Source of the DNA: Chthoniobacterales bacterium
GTDB taxonomy: Bacteria; Verrucomicrobiota; Verrucomicrobiia; Chthoniobacterales; UBA10450
Direction: 5' to 3'
Length of the DNA stretch: 12,296 bases
Assembly: GCA_025980625.1 (NCBI GenBank)
Contig: JAICXG010000068.1
Span: 1-12,296, forward strand
In this document: in pieces, positions 1 through 7,445 of the stretch
How the letters are laid out: every line of letters begins with the position of its first letter
How positions within the stretch are numbered: position 1 is the stretch's first letter
Translations under genes and position numbers: made by a program
Notes under the pieces: generated by a model
Databases searched by the model: none
What the model was told of the DNA's origin: nothing
Seen by the model: only the letters and a program-made list of their open reading frames with translations

Positions 1-8
1 AACCTGTT

Positions 9-1652
9 ATGAAAACCATTATTATTGCTGCCTTGTCCGCGGTCGCCATGATGATACCAAGCCAAGCCATCTACGCCGACCTTTACGCGGCCGGAGAGTT
101 CACCGGCGAGATCAATGTTTTCGATAGCGCCGGTAATGCGACAACCTTTGCGACCGGGCTAAGCACCCCGACTGGCGTAGTTTTGGACGCAGCGAATAAT
201 GTTTACGTAGCGAGTAATGGCGACGGGACGATCACCAAGTTCACGACGACCGGAGAAGAAAGCGTCTTTGCTTCGGCCCTGAGCGGGCCACAAGCGCTCG
301 CCATTGATGGCCGCGGGAACATTTACGAAGCAGATGGAGGAAGCGGCGCGATCTTCAAATTCACACCGGATGGCGCGCAGAGCACATTTGCTCCTCCTCT
401 TTCTATACCGATTCCGATTGGTCTCGCTTTCGACAGCGCGGGTAATTTGTTCGTAACCGCTCACGCGGACGGCACAGTTCGCGAAATCGCACCCGACGGA
501 ACAATCACGACATTCATTTCGGGGCTGAACAACCCAATTGGCATCGCGATTGACGGCTCTGACAACGTCTTCGTCGCCGATAACTTCAATGACCGAATCG
601 TCAAAATCACTCCTGCGGGCGTGCTCAGCGTCTTTGCGTCGAACATTCGAGCGGGAGCATTGGCTTTCGATACTCAAGACAACGAGGTCTATGCTGGCGA
701 TAACAGTGACAATTCCATCGTACTGTTTGACAGCACTGGCACGGAGAGCGCGTTTGTCAGCTTTGATCATGTCGGCGGATTGGCTTTCGGGCCGCCCCCA
801 GGTACCGTTTCGCCCGCATCTGCCACTCTTAGAAACATCTCCACTCGCCTCGAGGTGCTCACGGGAAATAACGTCGGCATTGTCGGCTTCATCGTGCAGG
901 GTAACGCAGCCAAGAAAGTAATCATCCGTGGACTCGGACCTAGCCTGGCCGATCCGCCGTTTAATGTTCCCGGGGTTTTGGCCAATCCAACTCTCTCACT
1001 ACATACGAGCGACGATCAGGGTAACGATATCGTTGTAGCTACGAACGATAACTGGAAAATCAACGACGCCACCGGCCAATCGGAGCAAGCCGAAATAGAA
1101 GCAACCAATCTCGCCCCAAGCAATGATCTCGAGTCCGCCATCGTCATGACCCTTGATCCAGGAGCATACACCGCGATCTTAAGCGGGAAGGACAACGGCA
1201 CTGGTAATGCGTTGGTCGAAGTCTATGATCTGGATGAGGCTGTGAGTAGTAGCTCGTTTCTGGCTAACATCAGCACGCGCGGCTTTGTCGACACCGGAGA
1301 TATGGTGATGATCGGGGGTGTTATCATCGGCCCGGACACCGATGGCAGCGCCACGGTGGTCCTGCGCGCGCTGGGTCCGACCTTGAGTAACCCGCCGTTC
1401 AACATCACGGGCGCCTTGAACGATCCTGTGATTGAGCTGCACGATGGCAACGGGGACACGATCGCGCAGAACGATGATTGGCAGCAGGACAGCGAATCCG
1501 ATCAGATTCCGGAGAGTCTGCAGCCAGGTGATGCAAAGGAAAGTGCCCTTCATCGCACCCTCGCGCCCGGCGCTTACACCGCGATCGTAAGCGGATCAAA
1601 TGGCACGACCGGCGTAGGGCTGGTGGAAGTTTATTACCTCAGTACGCCCTAA
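9..1652 (+). CDS. Secreted NHL-repeat beta-propeller protein with two tandem C-terminal beta modules
   Basis: The 547-residue product starts with a signal peptide (hydrophobic stretch at residues 4-20, likely cleavage after Ala23 or Ala20), so it should be exported. Residues about 24-262 form roughly six NHL/SMP-30-like repeats, each with a pattern like GLAFDSAGNLFV followed by a T-x-F strand, which is expected to fold as a beta-propeller. Two related modules follow, about 273-409 and 417-545; each has NISTR near its start, a GLGPSL/ALGPTL motif, PPFN, an NDNW/NDDW motif and ends with PGAYTAI and LVEVY. I associate this module with large secreted proteins of Verrucomicrobiota, but its role is unknown to me. 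No enzymatic residues are evident, so binding or surface attachment is more likely than catalysis. The ATG has only 8 bases of sequence before it, so ribosome site and promoter are outside the window. The gene converges on the oxidoreductase gene. Confidence 0.9.
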   Translation: MKTIIIAALSAVAMMIPSQAIYADLYAAGEFTGEINVFDSAGNATTFATGLSTPTGVVLDAANNVYVASNGDGTITKFTTTGEESVFASALSGPQALAIDGRGNIYEADGGSGAIFKFTPDGAQSTFAPPLSIPIPIGLAFDSAGNLFVTAHADGTVREIAPDGTITTFISGLNNPIGIAIDGSDNVFVADNFNDRIVKITPAGVLSVFASNIRAGALAFDTQDNEVYAGDNSDNSIVLFDSTGTESAFVSFDHVGGLAFGPPPGTVSPASATLRNISTRLEVLTGNNVGIVGFIVQGNAAKKVIIRGLGPSLADPPFNVPGVLANPTLSLHTSDDQGNDIVVATNDNWKINDATGQSEQAEIEATNLAPSNDLESAIVMTLDPGAYTAILSGKDNGTGNALVEVYDLDEAVSSSSFLANISTRGFVDTGDMVMIGGVIIGPDTDGSATVVLRALGPTLSNPPFNITGALNDPVIELHDGNGDTIAQNDDWQQDSESDQIPESLQPGDAKESALHRTLAPGAYTAIVSGSNGTTGVGLVEVYYLSTP

Positions 1653-1706
1653 GAGTCGATCTCATAACTGTGACTGTGGCGCCTGGTTCAGATTAACACA
1701 ATTTAG

Positions 1707-2753
1707 CTATCGCCCTGAGGCGACTTTCCTGGTGAGCCAGTGCAACAACGCCGGTTGAAACTGCGCGCAGCGAAAGGCGATTGCTGCGAACCCAGGCGAC
1801 ACGACCGCCGCGCGCGCGAGGGTGTTGATCCATAAACGGCCCGCATAAAGTCGGCGGTGAGCAGACGCATAACGTGCGGACTCGCCCCGGCTGATCGATG
1901 TCGCAGCAAGCTCGCCCGAGCTCATCGCGTAATAAATTCCTTCACCAGTAAAAGGCTCGACGACCCGGGCGGCGTCCCCGATCAAAAGCAGATTTTCCTG
2001 CGCCGGAGGAAGCGCGGCGCGAGTCAGCGGTGTGATCGTGCGCCAGCGTTGCGAAGGCGCGAGTCCAAATTGTCGGCTAGCCCAGTCGCGCAGCGTGGCA
2101 ATCGATTTTGCTTCGGCGACGAGGCACACGTTCAATTCTCGTTCGTTCACCGGCGCCTGTCCGGAATAACCGTGGGGGAGCCACTGCAACACCACGCGAT
2201 TCCCAAAATTTGCCGGCAACGGAACGTGCGCCTGAAGCGCAACCCGCTCCTTCGGCGCGCGCGGGAACAACCCCAGCAAACGGGCGACAGTGGAATTGCG
2301 TCCATCGGCACCGACGAGAACACGAGCCGAAAATTGTTTTCCTGCCGTTGTAGTCAATTGCCAGGAATCGTTAGCTCGCGAGATTGCACCGAGGGTTGTT
2401 TGCTCGTGAATTTCTGCACCGAGCTCTCGCGCGCGCTGGAGCAGAATCGAATCGAAAATACTGCGCTTTAGCGCAATCTCGGCCCCCGGCGGAAGAGCTA
2501 CGCGCAGTGATCGGCCGGAGCGATCGATGAACTCGACGAATTCCAACGCGACGTGCGCGGCCTTGTGCGTTTGCTCTTCGACCTTGAGCCGCTGGAGAAT
2601 CGGCCAGCAATCGGGATTGAGGCAATCGCCGCAGACTTTTTCGCGAGGAAATTTATCGCGCTCGAGCACAACTGTGCGCAGACCTGCCGTCGCGCAAAAG
2701 GCAGCGCAACTTGACCCGGCGGGCCCGCCGCCCACGATGGCCACATCCCACAT
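1707..2753 (-). CDS. FAD-dependent oxidoreductase, geranylgeranyl reductase-like
   Basis: This 348-residue flavoprotein has the three nucleotide-binding signatures of the UbiH/geranylgeranyl reductase fold: GGGPAG at residues 8-13 with an acidic residue at the end of strand 2 (Glu31), GADGRN at 148-153, and GDAARVVEPFTGEGI at about 259-273. A VCGDC motif at 40-44 resembles the Cys motif after the first FAD segment in geranylgeranyl reductases. The family reduces prenyl chains or hydroxylates lipid-like substrates; the substrate here cannot be told from sequence. I chose the ATG at 2753 because the Rossmann strand starts immediately after it and a GAGAG sequence lies about 11 bases upstream. 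An in-frame ATG at 2777 would add 8 residues and overlap the divergent uvrC start by two bases. The hydrophobic C-terminal part could contact the membrane. No pathway partner is adjacent. Confidence 0.88.
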   Translation of the reverse strand: MWDVAIVGGGPAGSSCAAFCATAGLRTVVLERDKFPREKVCGDCLNPDCWPILQRLKVEEQTHKAAHVALEFVEFIDRSGRSLRVALPPGAEIALKRSIFDSILLQRARELGAEIHEQTTLGAISRANDSWQLTTTAGKQFSARVLVGADGRNSTVARLLGLFPRAPKERVALQAHVPLPANFGNRVVLQWLPHGYSGQAPVNERELNVCLVAEAKSIATLRDWASRQFGLAPSQRWRTITPLTRAALPPAQENLLLIGDAARVVEPFTGEGIYYAMSSGELAATSISRGESARYASAHRRLYAGRLWINTLARAAVVSPGFAAIAFRCAQFQPALLHWLTRKVASGR

Positions 2754-2775
2754 TCGCGAGTAATCTCTCAGGCTC

Positions 2776-4455
2776 ATGCCGCTGTCGAAAGAAAAGCCCG
2801 ATCTCAATAAAAAAGTGCACGAAGTGCCGCATAAACCGGGCGTGTATTTGATGCGCGACCGGTTTGGCCGCGTCATCTATGTCGGCAAGGCGCGCGACCT
2901 GCGGAAAAGGGTCGGCTCGTACTTCATGCCTTCGAAAATCGCGGTCGCCGATCTCAAGACCCGCGCCATGCTCGAGGCGGTCTGGGATTTTGAGACCCAC
3001 ACCGTGGCGAGCGAAGCGGAATCGCTCCTCCTCGAAGGCAAGCTGATCAAGGAATACCGGCCGCGTTACAACATCTCGTTTCGCGACGACAAGCGCTTTC
3101 TCGTCGTGAAGGTGGACCCGACGGAGGAATGGCCTCGCTTTCGTTTGGCCCGTTTCAAGAAGGACGATGGAGCGCGTTATTTTGGTCCGTACGCGCATGC
3201 CGGGGCACTGCGGCAAACGTTGAATTTCATGCGCAAAAAATTCGGAGTGCTGACCTTTGGCCGCGGCGCGCCGACGGAGCGCGAACTGAAATCATCCACT
3301 TACCAGGTGCCGATGCGCTTGAGCGAGATCGACGCCGCGACTTATCGCGAGCGAGTCGCGCAGGCCGCGGATTTTTTGGAAGGCCATTCCCGCGAGATGA
3401 TCGCCACGCTCGAAGAGGAGATGAGGAAAGCGGCGGAGAAACTCGATTTCGAGAGGGCGGCGGAGTTGCGCAACATGCTCGAGGATTTGCGGCGCACGAC
3501 CAAGCCGACGCGCCGTTTTACGCGCCACACTTTGCCCAGCGCGATCGACCCGCAGACCGATGTGCGGGCGCTCGCCGACGCGTTGCAGTTACCGGATTTG
3601 CCGCGAGTGATGGAATGCTTCGATATTTCGAATATCTCCACCACCCACGTCGTCGCCTCGATGGTCTCGTTCCGCGACGGCGTGCCGGACAAGAACAATT
3701 ACCGGCGCTATCGCATTCGCACCGTGGAAGGTCAGGATGATTTTGCGAGCATGGCCGAAGTCGTTAGGCGACGTTACTCGCGCGTCCTTCTGCAGGCGCG
3801 CGCAGGGAATCCAGACGCGGCCGAGTTTTCGCAAGAAAACCCGGCGGAAACACTCGCTCGCGTTCAACATTGTCATCCCGAACCGCCAATGGACGGTGAG
3901 GGACCTCGCAAGGCGCGTGTGACGTTCCTTGTCGAAACCTCGCCGAGGAAGGCTTGCGAGGTTCCTCGCCGCGCTGCGCCGGCTCGGGATGACAAGGAGG
4001 GGGCGTCGCCGCCGCTCGTTAGGCTGCCGGACCTCATTATCGTCGATGGCGGCAAAGGCCAGCTTTCCTCCGCCTGTCGCGAATTGCAGCGACTTGGCTT
4101 GCACGAACTTCCCATCATCGGCTTGGCCAAGGAATTCGAGGAGATTTATCGACCCGGGCGCGCGCTGCCGTTGCGTTTGCCGGAGGATTCCGGCGCGCTG
4201 CGTTTGCTCCAGCGGATTCGTGACGAAGCCCATCGTTTTGCCAACACCTATCACCAGCTCTTGATGAAAAAACGAATCGGCGAGAGCATTCTCGACGATT
4301 GCCCGGGGGTGAGTCAGAACCGGAAAAATCTCCTGCTGCGAAGGTTTGGTTCGGTGCAGCGTTTGCGCAAAGCAAGTGTGGAAGAAATTGCATCGACTGA
4401 AGGGATAGGTCAGAAGTTGGCGGAGGAAGTGCACCGTTTTTTGCAGCGGCACTGA
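2776..4455 (+). CDS. uvrC: UvrC, excinuclease ABC subunit C (compact, with in-frame repeat insertion)
   Basis: UvrC makes both incisions around a DNA lesion bound by UvrB in nucleotide excision repair. The product is 559 residues. The GIY-YIG nuclease is at about 20-100 (GVY at 22-24, IYVG at 34-37, likely catalytic Glu87). A UVR helix pair for UvrB contact is at about 213-239, and the RNase H-like nuclease starts near 279 with candidate catalytic residues Asp283 (ECFDIS), Asp424 (VDGGKGQ) and His486 (DEAHRFA). Two helix-hairpin-helix motifs lie at about 505-556. An in-frame TAA at 2761 means ATG 2776 is the first possible ATG start. Three things are odd: no Cys cluster between GIY-YIG and UVR; the usual segment of about 100 residues between UVR and the RNase H domain is nearly absent; and about 80 residues separate RRYSR (332-336) from LPDL (417), including 42 encoded by a palindromic repeat. 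All catalytic residues remain, so the protein may be active. It probably shares an operon with the PBP gene 16 bases downstream. Confidence 0.93.
   Translation: MPLSKEKPDLNKKVHEVPHKPGVYLMRDRFGRVIYVGKARDLRKRVGSYFMPSKIAVADLKTRAMLEAVWDFETHTVASEAESLLLEGKLIKEYRPRYNISFRDDKRFLVVKVDPTEEWPRFRLARFKKDDGARYFGPYAHAGALRQTLNFMRKKFGVLTFGRGAPTERELKSSTYQVPMRLSEIDAATYRERVAQAADFLEGHSREMIATLEEEMRKAAEKLDFERAAELRNMLEDLRRTTKPTRRFTRHTLPSAIDPQTDVRALADALQLPDLPRVMECFDISNISTTHVVASMVSFRDGVPDKNNYRRYRIRTVEGQDDFASMAEVVRRRYSRVLLQARAGNPDAAEFSQENPAETLARVQHCHPEPPMDGEGPRKARVTFLVETSPRKACEVPRRAAPARDDKEGASPPLVRLPDLIIVDGGKGQLSSACRELQRLGLHELPIIGLAKEFEEIYRPGRALPLRLPEDSGALRLLQRIRDEAHRFANTYHQLLMKKRIGESILDDCPGVSQNRKNLLLRRFGSVQRLRKASVEEIASTEGIGQKLAEEVHRFLQRH
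3870..3995. repeat. 126-base palindromic (REP/MITE-like) repeat inserted in frame within uvrC
   Basis: The ends form inverted repeats: 3870-3885 and the reverse complement of 3980-3995 agree at 15 of 16 bases, with the outer motif TTGTCATCCCG. Inside, 3895-3912 and the reverse complement of 3953-3970 agree at 16 of 18 bases (core ACCTCGCAAG). At the centre CCTCG (3938-3942) faces CGAGG (3944-3948). The whole element can fold into a long hairpin. Its 126 bases equal 42 codons, it contains no stop in the uvrC frame, and it encodes roughly residues 365-407, rich in Pro, Arg and Lys. Ends of the TGTCATCCCGAGC type resemble dispersed palindromic repeats of many bacterial genomes. No target-site duplication is evident and there is no second copy in the window. 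Confidence 0.85.
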
Positions 4456-4471
4456 CTTTCGACGTTTGCTC

Positions 4472-6328
4472 ATGACCCTGCGCAGTCTTTACTTCTTTGC
4501 TTTTCTTCTTCTCGCCGCAAGGCCACTCTCGTTAGGCGAGGAGAATGCGGCGCGCCCGGAGGCATCACCGACGCCGCTTGAGGAAGCGATCAAGCCGACA
4601 TGGGAAACGCAGAAGCAGGCCCGCACCTACCTTCTCGATATCCCAGCGCCGCGCGGACAGATCACCGATCGTCATGGCGCCGCGCTCGCGCAGAACAAAC
4701 TGAGCTACAATCTCACGATCGATTTTCCCACCCCGCTTAATTTTTCCGACGCCCAGGCGCTCGCTTACGCGCACGAGCGCATTCGCACAGCGGAGAAGTT
4801 GCTCGGGCAATCGCTCGATCTCACCGACGAGGCGATCCTGCGGCATTATCACAACCGCGGTTTTCTTCCGTTCGAGATCGCACAGAATCTGAGCGAGTCG
4901 GAGCAGGCGGAGTTGAAATCGCGGCTTTCCTCCGGCCTTTCGCTCAAACCGGTTTACGTGCGGGTTTATCCTAACAAAAGCCTGGCGGGCGCGGTCATCG
5001 GCTATACCGGACGAACGGGCCGGAACGCCGACGGCATCATTCAAAACGGTCAGGTGCTTTGGCCCGAAACCGAAGGTCGTGAAGGCCTCGAGCAGACCTT
5101 CAACAGCATGCTGACCGGCCGGCATGGAAAATACAAAGTGACCTTCGATCGCGACGGCCGGAAAACTTCTGAGCGTATCCTCGAGCCGCCCGTGCCAGGA
5201 TACAACGTCGTCACGACACTCGACCTGCGCCTCCAGCAACTGGCAGAGCAGGCGCTCGCTGCGCGCGCCAAACGCGGCGCGATCGTCATCATCGACCCAA
5301 ACAACGGTGATATTCGCGCGCTCGCGTCCTGGCCGAGCTTTAACCCTAACGAATTCGTTCCTTCCATCTCGACGGCGGACTTCAAGAAGCTCCAGGATGA
5401 TCCGAACATCCCGCTCCTGCCGCGCGCCTATCGCTCGGCTTATCCGCCGGGTTCGACCTTCAAGATCGCGGTCGGCCTCGCCGCCTTCCAGAGCGGAACA
5501 ATCACGCCCTCGGACCAGTATGAGTGCGTTCCGGCGATGGATGTGGGCAATACCACTTTCCACAATTGGAAACACAGCGACCGCGGCTCGCTCAATTTTG
5601 TCCAGGCGCTGACCGAATCGTGCGACACCTGGTTTTACCAGGTCGGGATCGCGACCGGCGCGGGGCCGATTCTTGATTGGGCATCGAAGCTCGGGTTCGG
5701 CGCGAAGTGCGGGATTCCGCTGAAAGGGGAAGCGGAAGGGCGTTTGCCTAACGACGAATACATGAAAGCGACGCACGGCCGCAAGATTCTCAATGGCGAC
5801 ATTGCTAACATGTCGATCGGCCAGGGCGATCTGCTCGTCACACCGCTGCAAATGGCGCAGGCGATGGCGATCGTGGCGAACGGCGGCACGTTTTATCAAA
5901 CTCGCCTCGTCGAACAGGTGCAAACGGTCGGGAACGAGATCGTGGCGGCATATTCGGTTCGGGCCAAAAAGACGATCGAAGCATCGTCGATGACGATGGA
6001 GCAGATCCACACCGCGATGGTGGACGCCGTGAATGCGCCCGCCGGCACCGCGCATCAGTCGAGTCTGGAGAAGGTTTCGGTCGCGGGAAAAACCGGCACG
6101 GCGCAATGGGGACCGAAGGAGAAAGAGCGCACCGCAGCGTGGTTTGCCGGCTTTGTCCCGGCGGATCATCCGCAATATGCCTTCGCCGCGCTTTATGAAG
6201 GCGATGTCGGCAGCACGGTTCACGGCGGTTCGGCCGCCGCGCCAATGATCGGAAGAATCTTGCGAGAGATCTACGGCGAAAAAAACGGAGAAGAAAAACC
6301 GGCGAGCGAGGAAGATAGCTCAGACTGA
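4472..6328 (+). CDS. mrdA: Class B penicillin-binding protein, PBP2-like transpeptidase
   Basis: This is a peptidoglycan D,D-transpeptidase, probably the elongation-type PBP2 that cross-links the side wall with RodA/MreB. The product has 618 residues from ATG 4472 (a TTG at 4466 would add two). The pedestal domain begins with APRGQITDRHG at about residues 59-69. The transpeptidase domain has all three active-site motifs: S-T-F-K at 328-331 (nucleophile Ser328), S-C-D at 383-385, and K-T-G at 540-542. SCDTWFY with Asp in third position fits PBP2 rather than PBP3. The N terminus is unusual: the hydrophobic stretch is only about 11-14 residues, followed by a Pro/Glu-rich linker, so it looks more like a cleavable signal peptide than the usual long membrane anchor. 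It starts 16 bases after uvrC on the same strand, suggesting co-transcription. No rodA or mre gene is in the window, so the symbol is less certain than the family. Confidence 0.88.
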   Translation: MTLRSLYFFAFLLLAARPLSLGEENAARPEASPTPLEEAIKPTWETQKQARTYLLDIPAPRGQITDRHGAALAQNKLSYNLTIDFPTPLNFSDAQALAYAHERIRTAEKLLGQSLDLTDEAILRHYHNRGFLPFEIAQNLSESEQAELKSRLSSGLSLKPVYVRVYPNKSLAGAVIGYTGRTGRNADGIIQNGQVLWPETEGREGLEQTFNSMLTGRHGKYKVTFDRDGRKTSERILEPPVPGYNVVTTLDLRLQQLAEQALAARAKRGAIVIIDPNNGDIRALASWPSFNPNEFVPSISTADFKKLQDDPNIPLLPRAYRSAYPPGSTFKIAVGLAAFQSGTITPSDQYECVPAMDVGNTTFHNWKHSDRGSLNFVQALTESCDTWFYQVGIATGAGPILDWASKLGFGAKCGIPLKGEAEGRLPNDEYMKATHGRKILNGDIANMSIGQGDLLVTPLQMAQAMAIVANGGTFYQTRLVEQVQTVGNEIVAAYSVRAKKTIEASSMTMEQIHTAMVDAVNAPAGTAHQSSLEKVSVAGKTGTAQWGPKEKERTAAWFAGFVPADHPQYAFAALYEGDVGSTVHGGSAAAPMIGRILREIYGEKNGEEKPASEEDSSD

Positions 6329-6363
6329 CCCGAACCACGCGCTATCGTGTTGCCACAAATGTT

Positions 6364-6391
6364 TGCGCCGCGTTCGGAAGAGCGCGGCGCA
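6364..6391 (+). terminator. GC-rich hairpin after the PBP gene (possible terminator or REP-like unit)
   Basis: GCGCCGCG at 6365-6372 is perfectly complementary to CGCGGCGC at 6383-6390 with a 10-base loop, and a flanking T-A pair extends the stem to 9 bp. It starts 36 bases after the PBP stop codon, a sensible place for transcription to end. No T-run follows, so it is not a canonical intrinsic terminator; it may act with Rho, protect the mRNA 3' end, or be a dispersed palindrome. Confidence 0.4.
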
Positions 6392-6510
6392 CGAGCAATC
6401 GCTGCTATCACAACGGTCTGGCGACTAGGTCTCCCAGCGGCTTTACGAGGAGTATCCGCTGCGACAGTTAGAGCTACGATCAGAACCCCGTCGTTATTGG
6501 GGGCAAGGCG

Positions 6511-6762
6511 GAGGCGTTTAGTGGGATGGCGGTCTCCAGTACGTGCTTCGTTCGAATTCACTTGGCACGCTACTGGTTTACGCCTCGAGTTTGGCGGCTC
6601 TGGCTTGCCTGGAAATTCTCGTGCACATGCAGATGCTGGCCAGGTCAGTGGAGCGATGGCTCCTACAATTCCGCAACAAGCGCCCGAGGCAAGACGGATC
6701 GCGCGGTCGAGCGATTGCCGCCGCTCGGCCGCGCGTCTTCAGGTCGCGTAAGAATTGCCTGA
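6511..6762 (+). pseudogene. Probable remnant of a RES-domain toxin gene, frameshifted
   Basis: No intact gene occupies 6329-6769. In this part, three pieces in different frames resemble successive parts of the RES domain, an NAD-degrading toxin fold usually paired with an Xre/MbcA-type antitoxin. EAFSG (6511-6525) recalls the first strand. From 6525 one frame gives DGGLQY, then SNSLGT and LLVYASSLAALACLEILVH (up to about 6620), matching the family pattern of GGRWNSPGT, VVYTS and ALA-LE-LVH. A third piece in another frame (6697-6735) reads RAVERLPPLGRA, like the LPPGWR segment. At least two frameshifts and a TAG at 6519-6521 separate the pieces, and the essential Arg/Tyr context cannot be traced in one frame. 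I found no antitoxin in 6392-6510. The alternative is chance similarity in GC-rich noncoding DNA; the match is by eye only. Confidence 0.42.
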
Positions 6763-6769
6763 TGCCAAA

Positions 6770-7315
6770 TCACTCGCAAGTGAATGGCTCGCAGAAGCCC
6801 GGGTCGGGGCTATCGATGCGCCGCGCCGCGCCAGCCGGCACCAACTGCACTGCGACTGTAACTGCATCCACAGCTGGATCCTCGTTCCGCAGAAGGTGAA
6901 CGTGGCCTGCGCTGCTTGGATCAGTGAAGGAGCTTCCAGCCGAATAGTATTGCGGGGTGCAGGTCGTGTCGTCACCATCATAGACCGCGATCGTTCCTGA
7001 GATCACCATCACCAGACTGATCCCCGGGTGAGTATGCCAGCCACTATTACCAAACGGGATAAACGTGTTTCTCACTACGTAGAGGTCGGACGCGCCAATG
7101 GTGTCGAGACGCGATTTCCAGAGATCTTCGATTGACTTCGCCGACGCGCGGATCTGTTCCCACCGAATACCGGTATCGGGTGTGATATATTCGGTAGTAA
7201 GGCCGCAGGCCGGTGTGGCATGCGCTGGAGCAGTCAGCCATAGAAGGCCAATCAGCGCCAGGGCGCAAATGGCGGGGAAAATTTGTATTTTGTTGAAGTG
7301 ACTTAACGTTTTCAT
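6770..7315 (-). CDS. Secreted small cupin-domain protein
   Basis: The 181-residue product has an N-terminal signal peptide (hydrophobic residues about 11-30, AHA near 31-33, likely cleaved there), so it acts outside the cytoplasm. The single cupin barrel has motif 1 at GWHTHPG (92-98; candidate metal ligands His94 and His96) and motif 2 at GHVHLLRN (137-144; His138 or His140). The Glu usual in motif 1 (H-x-H-x3-4-E) is replaced by Ser/Leu, as I recall for this secreted cupin group with a YDGDD-x-x-C-x-P segment (112-121). Four cysteines in the mature part could form disulfides. The function is unknown; metal or small-molecule binding is plausible. The ATG at 7315 has an AGAAAG sequence just upstream. 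The gene is divergent from the sigma factor gene and is preceded by the element shared with the HAF-repeat gene. Confidence 0.88.
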   Translation of the reverse strand: MKTLSHFNKIQIFPAICALALIGLLWLTAPAHATPACGLTTEYITPDTGIRWEQIRASAKSIEDLWKSRLDTIGASDLYVVRNTFIPFGNSGWHTHPGISLVMVISGTIAVYDGDDTTCTPQYYSAGSSFTDPSSAGHVHLLRNEDPAVDAVTVAVQLVPAGAARRIDSPDPGFCEPFTCE

Positions 7316-7335
7316 GCTTTTCTTTCTGTTTGTAA

Positions 7336-7403
7336 GTTTCCATTTCTCACAAACGAGTTCCGGTGATCAAAGTGCTCATTCGGAAGGAAACTTTTTTTTG
7401 AAG
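7336..7403 (-). promoter_or_regulatory. Shared upstream element, copy 1: candidate ECF-type promoter for the cupin gene
   Basis: On the minus strand the order is an A/T-rich tract (about 7403-7384), ATGAGCACTTTG (7379-7368), 10 bases, CTCGTTT (7357-7351), 8 bases, TGGAAAC (7342-7336), then 20 bases to the cupin ATG. The three blocks are identical, with identical spacing, at 9258-9301 ahead of the HAF-repeat gene, while the spacers differ. GCACTT resembles an ECF -35 of GAACTT type, and CGTTT, 14 bases further, resembles an ECF -10; the A/T tract would be an UP element. The promoter assignment is inference; the conservation is directly visible. Confidence 0.65.
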
Positions 7404-7440
7404 GCCGAGCCCTCCAGCCGAAATTTTTGCGAGTTCGAAA

Positions 7441-7445
7441 AGGAG
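7441..7445 (+). promoter_or_regulatory. Shine-Dalgarno site deciding the sigma factor start
   Basis: AGGAG lies 5 bases before ATG 7451. It supports this start over a possible upstream non-ATG start at 7427 in the same frame, which would add 8 residues without a ribosome site of similar quality. Confidence 0.75.

Noticed and set aside
1710..1723. Small hairpin TCGCC-CTGA-GGCGA at the end of the oxidoreductase gene
   Set aside because: A stem of only 5 bp overlapping the stop region with no T-run is too weak to call a terminator.
3589..4473. Open frame of 294 codons on the minus strand, opposite uvrC
   Set aside because: It covers the uvrC RNase H and HhH region whose catalytic residues are clear on the plus strand; the antisense translation has no domain signature.
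4565..6223. Open frame of 552 codons on the minus strand, opposite the PBP gene
   Set aside because: The plus strand encodes a protein with all PBP motifs. The antisense product is Arg-rich with no recognisable domain, as expected from GC-rich third positions.
6347..6751. Plus-strand open frame of 134 codons in the gap after the PBP gene
   Set aside because: Its Arg/Ala-rich translation resembles no family. The only recognisable similarity in the gap, to RES toxins, lies in other frames.
6770..6783. Small palindrome TCACT-CGCA-AGTGA at the end of the cupin gene
   Set aside because: The stem is 5 bp and overlaps the stop codon; only TTT follows on the minus strand. It could be chance.
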